NCBI GenBank assembly: GCA_963677015.1
Contig: OY781533.1
Span: 3,707,848-3,771,847 of the forward strand
From: G963556115 sp963677015
Lineage (GTDB): Bacteria; Planctomycetota; SZUA-567
DNA length: 64,000 nt
Reading direction: 5' to 3'
Shown here: in pieces, positions 37,360 to 47,009 of the stretch
Position numbering within the stretch: position 1 is the first letter of the stretch
How the letters are laid out: every line of letters begins with the position of its first letter
Program-made: the position numbers and the translations under genes
Notes under the pieces: model-generated
What the model was told of the DNA's origin: nothing
Database searches by the model: none
The model's input: the letters and a program-made list of their open reading frames with translations, nothing else

Positions 37360-38160
37360 TTCACTTCCTTTATATTCATGACGTTACATTCAAATTGCTT
37401 GTAACATCCTAATATTACACAAGTTATAAAAGTTGTGTGATATTATCCTTATTACTGAAATATTATTATAAATTTATTCTCACTATTACTTGCCCCAGGC
37501 TCTACCCGCAAGAAAAATTGAGTGATACTTTGAAGTTAATCCTAAACTATATTTGATTTTGGTCAAGGATAAAAAACCCATCCTTCCGGTATACGGTGAG
37601 AAGAAATATAGTTAGATTGTAAAAAATTATTAGTTCCTTTTGCGATTACTTACTTTAGGGTTTGCTTCAATTATAACTGTAAAGTTTATAAAAAGAAAAA
37701 TAATCAATATTATCAAAGTTATATGGCTGTTTAGGAAGAATTAGTCGATATTTAGGGTTATTGAACAATTATGCCGGAATTAAATTCCGCAAATAAAAAA
37801 TATGCCTTAAATATATATCCATATAATTTGTTAAGAAATGCTTTACGATTGGTGTTGATATTATAATATCTTATTTATCAATAAGTTATATAAATTGAAT
37901 ATTCATTAAACAGTAATAAGAGGTAGATCCTGATTATTGGAACACTCATTGTCTAAAGGAGTATGATCATAACCTCGGGAGGGTTGGGCTCTGCCCAGTG
38001 ATCATATTTGAATAAGTTATAATATTATTTGAATGCACTAGATATGGCTATTTCTTAATTTCCGCAGTGTATATAAGGAAATGCCTAAAGACGCTCAGGG
38101 AAGACGAGCATATTTGAAATTGGTGCAATTCATGGATGAATACTTTATGGAGGATGAACA
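37360..38160. other. Flagellin upstream region
   Basis: An 801-bp AT-rich gap between the TPR gene (-) and the first flagellin (+). It contains an inverted repeat CGGAATT-A-AATTCCG at 37775-37789 and the structured leader described separately. I looked for sigma28 and sigma54 promoters and found none I would defend. Confidence 0.5.
37962..38109 (+). promoter_or_regulatory. Structured 5' leader of the flagellin operon
   Basis: Outer stem TATGATCA (37962-37969) with TGATCATA (37999-38006) encloses two hairpins: ACC...GGT (37972-37984, loop containing GGGA) and TGGGC-TCT-GCCCA (37985-37997), i.e. a three-way junction. A further small hairpin GCTC...GAGC (38093-38109) shows AGGGAAGAC in its loop. 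GGA in hairpin loops upstream of a GGAGG ribosome site is the pattern of CsrA targets; the structure is read directly, the regulator is inference. Confidence 0.5.
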
Positions 38161-40803
38161 ATGGCTGTTTCCGGTGGTTTGATTGTTACTAATAATTTGA
38201 GTGCGCTTAATACTCAGAGAACACTCAATAAAAACAATTCTCTAATGTCTAAAAGCCTGGAAAAACTCTCTTCAGGTTACCGCATAAATACTGCTGCGGA
38301 TGATCCCTCAGGTCTTATTATAAGCGAACAGCTCAGAACTCAGATTTCCGGTCTGGATCGCGCTACTCAGAATTCTCAGGAAGCATGTAATGTACTCGGT
38401 ATTGCCGAGGGTGCGCTTATTGAGATGAATAATATTCTTACCAAGATGCGTTCACTGGCTATTCATGCTGCCAATAATGGTGTAACTGCTCCGGATCAGG
38501 TTAGAGCGGATCAGGCGGAAGTGGATTCAGGAATTCAGACTCTGGATAGAATCTCCAGTACTACCCGCTATTCCGATCAATTTCTGCTCAATGGCTCCAA
38601 AGGTCTGGTATATGACTGTAAGACAACTGTTGACAGTACTATGGATATGCCTCTTCTTGATACTAACAGCTCAAGACTAGATCAGGTATTCAAGCGTTCT
38701 GGTTCTGCACTTACTCTGGGATTTTCCGGTTTGGATGATCCAACAAACCAGACACAGGCGGTCTGGGAGTCTCAAGCGCGCAGAGCTTATATTGAGGCTG
38801 ATGCAGCGCTGAATATTGATACAGATATCCGTGATGGCAGTCTGACTGCTGATCAGTCATTTATTATTACCGGAACTCAGGGTTCAAGGCAGTTTGCTTT
38901 TGCTAATGGTACTCATATAGGTACTGTTGTTGAGTCTATCAATAATGTATCTGACAGTCTGGGTGTCGGCGCTACCATGACTTTTCAAAGCACTGTAACC
39001 GGGGTGAATATTGACACCGCCGGTTCATATAGTTTTACCAGCGGTACTGCCAGAGGTTCAGGTGATCTCTGTATTTATAACCTCGGTTCTGATATGGAAG
39101 CAAAAGAGGTAAACGGTGTTTATAATTATACTCAGGGTGTGAGTGCGGTTACTTTCGCTGGAAGCGCAACCGATCTGCCTCTTCCTGATGATTCATCACT
39201 GGTTCCCGGTAAAACCCTTGACGGTGATGGCAGAATGTATCTGCGCTGGTTGAGCGATACTGAATATATCGCTTATAAAGATAAAGATCTGACTATGGAG
39301 GTTGGACGTGGTACCTCCGGCAGTGAAATGAGTTCAACCAATAATTCCGGAGTTGACAGCGCCAGACTGCTTGTTGAAACCGATCCTGCAACCGATATCC
39401 CTGAGAAGGATGATATAACTGTTTTACAGTTTGGTCAGCAGTTTGAGTTGCAGACTGATAATATTTATTTGAATGACGATCTTGAATATAAACGTAATGC
39501 TATGAATCTTGATCAGATGGATTCTATAGTTGATAATATCGGTCTCTGTGCCGGTACCGGTGCTTCAGAAGGTGGCGCTAGTGCCTTGTCAGGAGTACGT
39601 CTGGGAGAGAATACCGATGAGAATGGCAAGATGTATTTCAAGGTTGAAACCGGCGATCCTGATGAGACCTTTGTTACTATCAGCGTCTATAATGATCCGG
39701 AGATGAATGAGGAAGATCTGGTAGCGCGTGGTGCAGGAAATGTTCCAGGAACAACCGGTACTTCAGCTCTGCATGCGGATATTCCGGTATTCGGTGTGGC
39801 TATGGATGGTGGATCAGGTGAAAATTCAGGAATTTATGGAACTCTTGCTTTTGCCGGCGGTCTTACAGATTCACCTAATGCAGGTACTGAATATACCGGT
39901 ACACTTGAATTCACCGATCTGGGTATGAGACTGTATACCGAGGATTACGGTTCACAAGAGTATCTGCGTCTGCAGAATCTCGAAGGTGAGCTCTGGAGTC
40001 AGTATAAAAATCCGGAGAGTACAACCTTATCTACAATTGAAGTAGGTCATACTATTCAGGAATATGGCAGTGATGCTGAGATTACTGTAAACGGTCAAAC
40101 TATTTCAACTCAGGGATTGAGCGCCAATGTAACTACCCCTAACTATTCCGGTAAATTTAATTTTAATGAGGGTGAGCTGGGGCTTACTACAATTGCTCAG
40201 GTCGGTCAGGATGTCGGCGCACTCATGAGCAGGAACAGTTCTCTTCAGGCAGTGTCTTCTACAAATTCCTCAACAATCAATGATCCGGATGATCCGGCTT
40301 ATCTGACCTGGTGTACCAATGCCAGACACGCTACCTCTGAGACTATGTCTAACTTTATCGGTGGCATGCAGTATCAGCTCGGTGAAGGAACCGGAGATCA
40401 GGAAAGAACAGTATATGCTATACCAGGTATGACCGCTGCGGAAATCGGTAAGATAAAGATTGATGGTGAAGATTATTGTCTGCAGGATGTGCTGGCAGGT
40501 GGTTCTGCAAGTCTGCAGAACGATCCGGTAACTGCAATGAAAGTGGTAATGCAGGCGGTCAATGATGTTTCAGAACTCCGTGCCCGTCTTGGAGCATTCC
40601 AGAAGAATATGCTGCAAACCAATATCAATTCGCTCGAGGTTACTGTGGAGAATATTACCAAGACTGAGAGTGCGATTCGTGATACCAATATGGCTACAGA
40701 GTCAACAGAATTCACCAAGAATCAGATCTTGCTGCAGGCTGGTACTTCAATGCTGGCTCAGGCAAATCAGATTAATCAGAATGTGCTGCAGCTATTAGGA
40801 TAA
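38161..40803 (+). CDS. fliC: Giant flagellin, copy 1 (880 aa)
   Basis: The N-terminal ~150 residues form the flagellin D0/D1 core: NNLSALNTQRTLNKNNSLMS, KLSSGYRINTAADDPSGLII and QEACNVLGIAEGALIEMNNI. The C-terminal ~90 residues form its partner: RARLGAFQKNMLQTNINSLE and a helix ending QANQINQNVLQLLG. Between them lies a central insert of about 600 residues, beta-rich and acidic, so the protein is nearly twice the size of ordinary flagellin. The insert would face outward on the filament. It contains cysteines (GDLC, IGLCAG, TWCTNARH), unusual for flagellin. The ribosome site is GGAGG at 38149-38153. A second flagellin follows 37 bp after the stop in the same operon. The sugar-modifying genes in the window may act on it, which is inference. 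Confidence 0.95.
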   Translation: MAVSGGLIVTNNLSALNTQRTLNKNNSLMSKSLEKLSSGYRINTAADDPSGLIISEQLRTQISGLDRATQNSQEACNVLGIAEGALIEMNNILTKMRSLAIHAANNGVTAPDQVRADQAEVDSGIQTLDRISSTTRYSDQFLLNGSKGLVYDCKTTVDSTMDMPLLDTNSSRLDQVFKRSGSALTLGFSGLDDPTNQTQAVWESQARRAYIEADAALNIDTDIRDGSLTADQSFIITGTQGSRQFAFANGTHIGTVVESINNVSDSLGVGATMTFQSTVTGVNIDTAGSYSFTSGTARGSGDLCIYNLGSDMEAKEVNGVYNYTQGVSAVTFAGSATDLPLPDDSSLVPGKTLDGDGRMYLRWLSDTEYIAYKDKDLTMEVGRGTSGSEMSSTNNSGVDSARLLVETDPATDIPEKDDITVLQFGQQFELQTDNIYLNDDLEYKRNAMNLDQMDSIVDNIGLCAGTGASEGGASALSGVRLGENTDENGKMYFKVETGDPDETFVTISVYNDPEMNEEDLVARGAGNVPGTTGTSALHADIPVFGVAMDGGSGENSGIYGTLAFAGGLTDSPNAGTEYTGTLEFTDLGMRLYTEDYGSQEYLRLQNLEGELWSQYKNPESTTLSTIEVGHTIQEYGSDAEITVNGQTISTQGLSANVTTPNYSGKFNFNEGELGLTTIAQVGQDVGALMSRNSSLQAVSSTNSSTINDPDDPAYLTWCTNARHATSETMSNFIGGMQYQLGEGTGDQERTVYAIPGMTAAEIGKIKIDGEDYCLQDVLAGGSASLQNDPVTAMKVVMQAVNDVSELRARLGAFQKNMLQTNINSLEVTVENITKTESAIRDTNMATESTEFTKNQILLQAGTSMLAQANQINQNVLQLLG

Positions 40804-40840
40804 AGTCAGGGACTGACAAGAAAATATTAAGGAGAATATA

Positions 40841-43411
40841 ATGAGCACCGGTATGTATGTTAATAATAACATTAATGCTCTGGGTACCCAGAGAATAATG
40901 GGAATCAATAACAGTAAACTTTCAACAAGTCTGCAGCGTCTTTCATCAGGTTATAAGATCAATGTTGCAGCTGATGATCCTTCAGGTCTGAATATAAGTC
41001 AGCAGCTCAGCAGTCAGAATTCCGGAATGAATAGAGCAATCCAGAATTCTCAGGAAGCATCAAATGTTATTGGTATTGCTGAAGGTGCGATGATAGAGAT
41101 TACCAGTATTCTGACCAAAATGCGTCAGCTTGCCATACATGCTTCAAATACCGGTGCAACCTCTCCGGATCAGATACGTGCGGATCAGGCGGAGATGGAT
41201 TCAGGTATTCAGTCCTGTGACCGTATTTCAGATACAACCAGATTTTCTGATCAGTTTCTTCTTAATGGTTCAAAAGGCCTGATTTATAATGCCTCAACTG
41301 TTGTCAATGATCCTATGGATAATGCTCTGGTTGATATAGATAATACCCGTATCGATCAGATCTTTAAAAAAGAGAATTCTGCGTTAGCAATCAATTTTTC
41401 CGGTGTTGAAGATCCTAATAACCAGTCACGGGCTATTGCCAGCAGACAGGCTACCAGGGCTATTATTGAAGCCGATGCTACTGTTGCCAGTCAGTATGGG
41501 GAATGGGCTGCGGATATCAGTAATGGTTATCTTACCGCTGATCAGCAGTTTATTCTTACCGGTGAAGCTGGATCACGTTCTTTTGGTTTTAATAATGGTA
41601 CACATCTGGGTACTGTTGTTAATTCTATTAATAATACCAAAGAAAGCATAGGCGTAGGGGCAACTCTGACTTTTGACAGTTCTGTTACCGGTATTAACCT
41701 TGATCAGGATTATATATATAATCCTGCTGCCTCTGAAGTACGAAGCAGTGGTGAGGCTGCGGTCTATAATATGGATGAAAATGGCGACGTTGTGACCTCA
41801 GGTGTTACCAGTGTATCATTTGACACTACACAACCGCAGTATACGGCCAATACTCTTGTCCCCGGAAAGAATCTTTCTGCAGATGGACGGTTATATCTGC
41901 GCTGGACCTCTGCAACCGAGTATATTGCTTATAAAGATGATGAATATAATATGGAGGTCGGTAGAGGATCATCTGGCGGAGTGATGACCTCATCAAATAA
42001 TTCAGATGTTTCTCTTGCTTATATGACTCTGACTGCTGCTGCTGATACCGAGGCGGGTGATACAAGTGTGGTACAGCTTGGTCAGGTGTTTGAGATGCAT
42101 GATGCTACAAGTGCCAGTTACGCTGCAAATGGTATGAATCTTGATGAAATGGCACCTCTGGTAAATGATTTTGGACTGCAACTTGGTACAGGTGCCAGCG
42201 GTTCATGCAGCTGTGTAAGTGGTATAAGGCTCGGTGAAAATACAGATGAAACCGGAAAGCTCTATTATAAATCAGAGTATGATGATGTTGCAGGAACAGT
42301 GACAGTCTGTGCTTATAAGAATCCATCCATGCTTAATGAAGATCTTGTGGCCAGTGGTGTGACCGATATCGGTACACCTCCGACTGGTGATCCTTATGAG
42401 GTGAGACTTCTTGAAGAAGATGGTGACGGTGATGGCGAAAAGTCAGGAATATATGGGACCTTTGTCTTTGACGGCAGTACTCCGGCTTCAACAATTGCTA
42501 CCGGAACTATGGAATTTGATAATCTTGGTATGCGGCTTTACTCGCTGGATTATGGTTCACTCAGCAGTATCAGGGTTCAGAATGTAGAGGGTAACCTCTG
42601 GGGACAGTATAAAGATCCTTCAAGTCTGGTGCTTGAACGAATAAATGAAGGGGTTACTATTCAGGAGAATGGTAATAATGCCCAGATTACAGTCAATGGT
42701 CGTCTTATTGAGACCGATGGTCTTACTGCAAGTATCGCAAATCAGAATTTTTCCGGAGATGTGACCTTTAACGCTGGTGAACTGGGGATGACTACTATTG
42801 CTCAGGTTGGTCAGGATATAGGGGCTTTGATGTCACGCGGCGGATCTTTACAGGCGGTTGAGTCTACAGTAGGTATGAATGATCCGACAGATCCGGCTTA
42901 TGCAACCTGGTGTACTAATGCCCGTCATGATACTTCCGAAGAGCTGTCCGAGTTTGTTGGCGGTATGCAGTATCAGCTTGGTGAAGGTGATAGTGATGTT
43001 GAAAGAACTATATACAGTATTCCCGGTATGTCATCATCAAATATCGGTAAAGTGACTATTGACGGTAAACTTTATACTTTACAGGATGTCCTTTCCGGCG
43101 GTTCTGCAAGTCTGGCAAATGATCCGGTCAAGGCTATGAAGATTTTGTCACAGGCTCTTGATGATGTTACTGAGACTAGAGCACGTCTGGGAGCTTTTCA
43201 GAAGGATATGTTGCAGACTAATATTAATTCACTCGAGATAACTGTTGAAAATATAACCAAAACAGAATCTTATATCCGTGATACCAATATGGCTTATGAA
43301 TCTACAGAGTTTACTAAGAATCAGATTCTGGTAAATGCCGGTACATCAATGCTGGCTCAGGCTAATCAGACACCACAGAATGTGCTTCAGCTTCTTAATG
43401 GAGGAGCATAA
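40841..43411 (+). CDS. fliC: Giant flagellin, copy 2 (856 aa)
   Basis: A paralogue of copy 1 along the whole length, including the central insert; shared landmarks are KLSTSLQRLSSGYKINVAAD, RIDQIFKK, LYLRWTSATEYIAYKDDEYN, ASGSCSCVSGIRLGENTDE and TWCTNARHDT, then the C-terminal RARLGAFQKDMLQTNINSLE. It has its own AAGGAGA site. Cysteines occur in both central domains and at equivalent sites (TWCTNARH), suggesting conserved disulfides or a crosslink in the assembled filament. The two proteins probably co-assemble or are used in different proportions. A terminator follows the stop. Confidence 0.95.
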   Translation: MSTGMYVNNNINALGTQRIMGINNSKLSTSLQRLSSGYKINVAADDPSGLNISQQLSSQNSGMNRAIQNSQEASNVIGIAEGAMIEITSILTKMRQLAIHASNTGATSPDQIRADQAEMDSGIQSCDRISDTTRFSDQFLLNGSKGLIYNASTVVNDPMDNALVDIDNTRIDQIFKKENSALAINFSGVEDPNNQSRAIASRQATRAIIEADATVASQYGEWAADISNGYLTADQQFILTGEAGSRSFGFNNGTHLGTVVNSINNTKESIGVGATLTFDSSVTGINLDQDYIYNPAASEVRSSGEAAVYNMDENGDVVTSGVTSVSFDTTQPQYTANTLVPGKNLSADGRLYLRWTSATEYIAYKDDEYNMEVGRGSSGGVMTSSNNSDVSLAYMTLTAAADTEAGDTSVVQLGQVFEMHDATSASYAANGMNLDEMAPLVNDFGLQLGTGASGSCSCVSGIRLGENTDETGKLYYKSEYDDVAGTVTVCAYKNPSMLNEDLVASGVTDIGTPPTGDPYEVRLLEEDGDGDGEKSGIYGTFVFDGSTPASTIATGTMEFDNLGMRLYSLDYGSLSSIRVQNVEGNLWGQYKDPSSLVLERINEGVTIQENGNNAQITVNGRLIETDGLTASIANQNFSGDVTFNAGELGMTTIAQVGQDIGALMSRGGSLQAVESTVGMNDPTDPAYATWCTNARHDTSEELSEFVGGMQYQLGEGDSDVERTIYSIPGMSSSNIGKVTIDGKLYTLQDVLSGGSASLANDPVKAMKILSQALDDVTETRARLGAFQKDMLQTNINSLEITVENITKTESYIRDTNMAYESTEFTKNQILVNAGTSMLAQANQTPQNVLQLLNGGA

Positions 43412-43481
43412 AATTAAACTGCCTTTATTCATTGTATAATAAAGGCTTACCCCCGTTGCCCGATTCCATCGACGGAAGAGT

Positions 43482-43509
43482 AAAACCACGCCCTGCCAGG
43501 CGTGGTTTT
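43482..43509. terminator. Bidirectional intrinsic terminator
   Basis: Eleven-base arms AAAACCACGCC and GGCGTGGTTTT around a 6-nt loop, with T-rich sequence after it on + and A's before it. It ends the flagellin operon and the convergent kdsD operon. Confidence 0.85.
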
Positions 43510-43541
43510 GTATTTTGTTGTATATAAAATATATAATTGAT

Positions 43542-44492
43542 TTATATGCTGTTAATAGCGATCGTTTTTAATTCCAGGAGTCCTGTAACCTTGTTATCAC
43601 GGTTAAGTACCGGCATTTCACCGATGCGGTATTCTTTAAATATCGGCAGGACATCGGAGACACTCTCATCTTCATAGCAGAATTTTGGCGAGGTTATCAT
43701 ATATTTGGCAATTTTTTCATTAAGACCTGATGCTTCTTTAAGCAGCAGGCGGCGCAAATCACCGTCGGTAAAGATACCGAGAAGTTTATGTTCAGGGTCG
43801 ACAATGATTACTGAACCGGAGTGACTGCGATCGATAGCGCTTATTGCTTCAAGAATGGTAGCTTTATCATTAACCGTGGCAATTGTTGCTTCCGGTCGCA
43901 TAAGTTCTTTTACGATAAGTGATTTTTTACCGAGAGCACCTCCGGGATGGTAACGCGCATAATCACTGACAGTGAAATTTCTTCGTTTCATTAGAGATAT
44001 TGCCAGAGCATCTCCCATAGCCAGCATATTGGTGGTACTTGCTGTAGGTGCCAGTCCGTGCGGGCATGCTTCACGGCTGCTGCCGAGTTCAAGAGTGATA
44101 TCTGCCTGAGTTCCAAGTGTACTGCGAGGGTTTGAAGTTATACCAATTATATAGATTTTAAGCCGTTTTAAATGAGGGATAAGGGTTGAAATTTCTTCTG
44201 ATTCGCCGGAATTACTGAATAGTAGTATAATATCACCTTCCTGAGTCATACCGAGGTCGCCGTGCAGCGCATCACTTGGATGCATGAAGAATGAATGGGT
44301 ACCGGTACTTGCCAGAGTTGCTGCCACTTTATTGGCAATAAGCCCTGCCTTGCCGATACCGCTGGTAATAACCCGTGAGTCAGTATGCTGCATAATATAG
44401 TCAACAGCTTTGTTGAAACGCTCGTCGAGAAGTTCCTTCATATTCTGTAGGGCGGTAATTTCAATTTCTATTACTTCTTTTCCTGTAAGCAT
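43542..44492 (-). CDS. kdsD: D-arabinose 5-phosphate isomerase (316 aa)
   Basis: A SIS domain (GIGKAGLIANKVAATLASTG, HPSDALHGDLG, LLFSNSGESEE) followed by two CBS domains, the architecture and length of KdsD/KpsF/GutQ isomerases. The enzyme converts ribulose 5-phosphate to arabinose 5-phosphate, the first step of Kdo synthesis for LPS inner core; Kdo confirms an outer membrane. It starts 15 bp after rfbB and has an AAGGA site, so both are one operon. Functional distinction from KpsF (capsule) or GutQ cannot be made. Confidence 0.92.
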   Translation of the reverse strand: MLTGKEVIEIEITALQNMKELLDERFNKAVDYIMQHTDSRVITSGIGKAGLIANKVAATLASTGTHSFFMHPSDALHGDLGMTQEGDIILLFSNSGESEEISTLIPHLKRLKIYIIGITSNPRSTLGTQADITLELGSSREACPHGLAPTASTTNMLAMGDALAISLMKRRNFTVSDYARYHPGGALGKKSLIVKELMRPEATIATVNDKATILEAISAIDRSHSGSVIIVDPEHKLLGIFTDGDLRRLLLKEASGLNEKIAKYMITSPKFCYEDESVSDVLPIFKEYRIGEMPVLNRDNKVTGLLELKTIAINSI

Positions 44493-44507
44493 AAAACATC
44501 CTTTATC

Positions 44508-45572
44508 TTATTTTCCGAGTCTTTCGCCGGAATATTTTTCTTTGCGGATACTTTCAGACCAGTCACTATTATCCAGATACCAGAGAATGGTCTTTTTCAG
44601 TCCTTCTTCAAACTTTAACGATGGCTGCCAGCCTAGTTCATTCTGGATGCGGGTTGCGTCGATGGCGTAGCGCTGATCATGTCCGGGACGGTCTTTGACG
44701 AAAGTAATGAGATCGCGATAGTTTTTGACGGTTTTTGGCGGTCTCAGTTCCTGCATCAGATCACAGAGCAGGTGTACCAGCTCGATGTTTTGCCATTCAT
44801 TGCAGCCGCCGATATTGTAGGTGCGGCCATTACAGCCTTTATGAATAATGGTGGAAATTGCGGAGCAGTGATCTTCAACATATAGCCAGTCTCTGACATT
44901 GGTGCCGTTTCCATAAACCGGCAGTTTTTCTTCGGCTTCGGCTTTCTGTATCATCAGCGGAATAAGTTTTTCTGGGAACTGATATGCACCGTAATTATTT
45001 GAACAGTTGGAAATAGTTACCGGCAGATTATAGGTTCGGTGCCAGGCCATGACCAGATGATCACTGGCGGCTTTTGAGGAGCTGTAAGGGCTGGAGGGAT
45101 CGTACTTTGTTTCTTCGGTAAATAATCCTGAATCTCCGAGGGAACCATAAACTTCATCGGTGCTGACATGGTGAAATCTGACATCAGTCCGATCCTGCCA
45201 GTAATTTTTTGCTGCCTGCAGCAGTTCATATGTTCCGAGAATATTGGTCTCAAGGAAATCTCTGGGGCCGTCAATACTTCTGTCAACATGGCTTTCGGCA
45301 GCCAGATGGGCGACGGTATCTATTTCATATTGTATAAATATTTTTTTGAGTAATTCCCGGTCACAGATATTTCCATGAACAAATGTATAACGTGAAGGGT
45401 ATTTTTCAGCAATATCCTGTAGGTTGTTGAGACTTCCGGCATAGGTAAGAGCATCCAGATTTATGACTTGCTTAACTTCTGGGTGTTTTTCCAGAAAATA
45501 ACGTACAAGGTTGGTACCGATAAAACCGGCACCCCCGGTTATGAGAATATTTCTGGGAAGATGTTTGTCCAT
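44508..45572 (-). CDS. rfbB: dTDP-glucose 4,6-dehydratase (354 aa)
   Basis: Extended SDR enzyme: TGGAGFIGTNLVRYFLEKHP for NAD, VAHLAAESHVDRSIDGP, VSTDEVYGSL, and catalytic YSSSKAASDHLVMAWHRTYN. These are hallmarks of RmlB/RfbB, which makes dTDP-4-keto-6-deoxyglucose from dTDP-glucose for rhamnose and other deoxysugars. Other rml genes are not in the window. It starts the kdsD operon, with an AAAGGAA site. Products could supply deoxysugars to LPS, or to the glycosylation of the neighbouring flagellins. Confidence 0.93.
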   Translation of the reverse strand: MDKHLPRNILITGGAGFIGTNLVRYFLEKHPEVKQVINLDALTYAGSLNNLQDIAEKYPSRYTFVHGNICDRELLKKIFIQYEIDTVAHLAAESHVDRSIDGPRDFLETNILGTYELLQAAKNYWQDRTDVRFHHVSTDEVYGSLGDSGLFTEETKYDPSSPYSSSKAASDHLVMAWHRTYNLPVTISNCSNNYGAYQFPEKLIPLMIQKAEAEEKLPVYGNGTNVRDWLYVEDHCSAISTIIHKGCNGRTYNIGGCNEWQNIELVHLLCDLMQELRPPKTVKNYRDLITFVKDRPGHDQRYAIDATRIQNELGWQPSLKFEEGLKKTILWYLDNSDWSESIRKEKYSGERLGK

Positions 45573-45826
45573 GCAATTCCTTTGATATAAATAAGATAGT
45601 AAATTGTATTTTTATTATATGTATGCTGGTAATATTAATTTAGTATAGTAATTTATAGTGTGTATTCAAGCCTTATTAATAATACTTCATGGTGAATATT
45701 GTGGGATGCTGTATCGTACCGAGTGAGAGTTCAGGAGTTTTTCCCTAGTAAAAAAAGAATAATAAAATACAATATGAGTTATGAGTTTATAATTACAACA
45801 GTATAGATAATTTAAAGGAGTATCTG

Positions 45827-46945
45827 ATGCAAAATATAGATTACAGAGGATTTTTAAAGTGTAATCACGGCTTAATTTTTGATTGTATTATATTCTGTTT
45901 AATTATTGCTGGGCTGCATACCGGGGTTTTAGCACAGGAGGAAACAGTTCAGAAAAAACTGGAGCTGAAAGCTGTGCCGGTAACTGAGATATATGAGGCT
46001 ATGGGGACGGTGAGACCGGTGACTGAGTTTGAAGTTCACTCACAGATAACCGCTAAAGTCGGGGCAGTCGAAATAAATGCTGGAGATAAGGTTGAAAAGG
46101 GACAATTGCTGATTAGACTCGATGATCGTGAGGTGGTCAGTAAACTGGAACAGGCCAAGGAGGGTCTGGCAATTGCCAGACGTGGCGTGGAGCAGAACCT
46201 TAAGAGTGATGAAGAACTGCAGGCTGAGTATGATCAGGCAGAATCAGATTTTAAACGTTCGGAAAAGTTGTTTAAAGATGGTATTAACAGTAAGAAAGAG
46301 TATGATCAGGCAAAGACGGCATACCTCAAAATGAAAGCGCAGATCGGATTATCCAAACAGCGGGTTTTGTCAGCTCAGGCCTCGTTGAGGCAGGCGGAGC
46401 AGGTGGTTAATGAGGCTGAGATTTATGCGGAGTATGCCAATATTCGCGCTGTAAATTCCGGAATTATTACCAATCGTGATGTAGATCCGGGTGATCTGGC
46501 GACGCCTACAAAGACTTTATTGACTATTCAGACCGGAGCTGCTTTGCGGCTGGAAGCAGGAATAAGAGAGAGTCTGATCGCTAATATCAAGGTCGGGATG
46601 AAGCTGAGTGTAAAGTTGGGAACCGGTAACCTTAAACTTGTCGGAGTAGTTGAAGAGATAGAGCCTTATGCTAATGCCAAGACCAGATCATTTTTGATAA
46701 AGGTCGGTATACCGGTTACACCGGGGGTTTATCCCGGTATGTTCGGCAGGTTATTGATACCGCTGGCGTCCCGGATGAGTATAGTGATACCACGGGAAGC
46801 GGTGACGGTTGTCGGTCAGCTCAAGATGGTCAAGGTTATGCAGGGAGAAACGGTACGGAAAGTATTTGTCAAAACTGGAAAAGAAGATAAAGACCAGATT
46901 GAGATATTATCCGGTTTAGAGGATGGTGATACTATAGTATTTTAA
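45827..46945 (+). CDS. RND-type efflux periplasmic adaptor (372 aa)
   Basis: Membrane fusion protein of the AcrA/HlyD group. It has an uncleaved or cleaved N-terminal signal (hydrophobic stretch to about residue 35), a biotinyl-lipoyl-like half KVGAVEINAGDKVEKGQLLI, a long alpha-helical hairpin (KEGLAIARR to KAQIGLSKQR), the second lipoyl half with IRAVNSGIITNRDVDPGDLA, and a beta-barrel and membrane-proximal domain. Strong AAAGGAG at 45814-45820. It precedes the RND pump by 64 bp, so they form an adaptor-pump pair. A TolC-like outer membrane gene is not present. Confidence 0.9.
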   Translation: MQNIDYRGFLKCNHGLIFDCIIFCLIIAGLHTGVLAQEETVQKKLELKAVPVTEIYEAMGTVRPVTEFEVHSQITAKVGAVEINAGDKVEKGQLLIRLDDREVVSKLEQAKEGLAIARRGVEQNLKSDEELQAEYDQAESDFKRSEKLFKDGINSKKEYDQAKTAYLKMKAQIGLSKQRVLSAQASLRQAEQVVNEAEIYAEYANIRAVNSGIITNRDVDPGDLATPTKTLLTIQTGAALRLEAGIRESLIANIKVGMKLSVKLGTGNLKLVGVVEEIEPYANAKTRSFLIKVGIPVTPGVYPGMFGRLLIPLASRMSIVIPREAVTVVGQLKMVKVMQGETVRKVFVKTGKEDKDQIEILSGLEDGDTIVF

Positions 46946-47009
46946 GGGCTTAAAGTGATATTAATGCTATTAATAAAAAAGAGTTTTCAGTATCCGGAAG
47001 GTAAGTATT

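Noticed and set aside
37670..37720. TAAAGTTT as a sigma28 -35 box before the flagellin
   Set aside because: No GCCGATAA-like -10 follows at the required distance.
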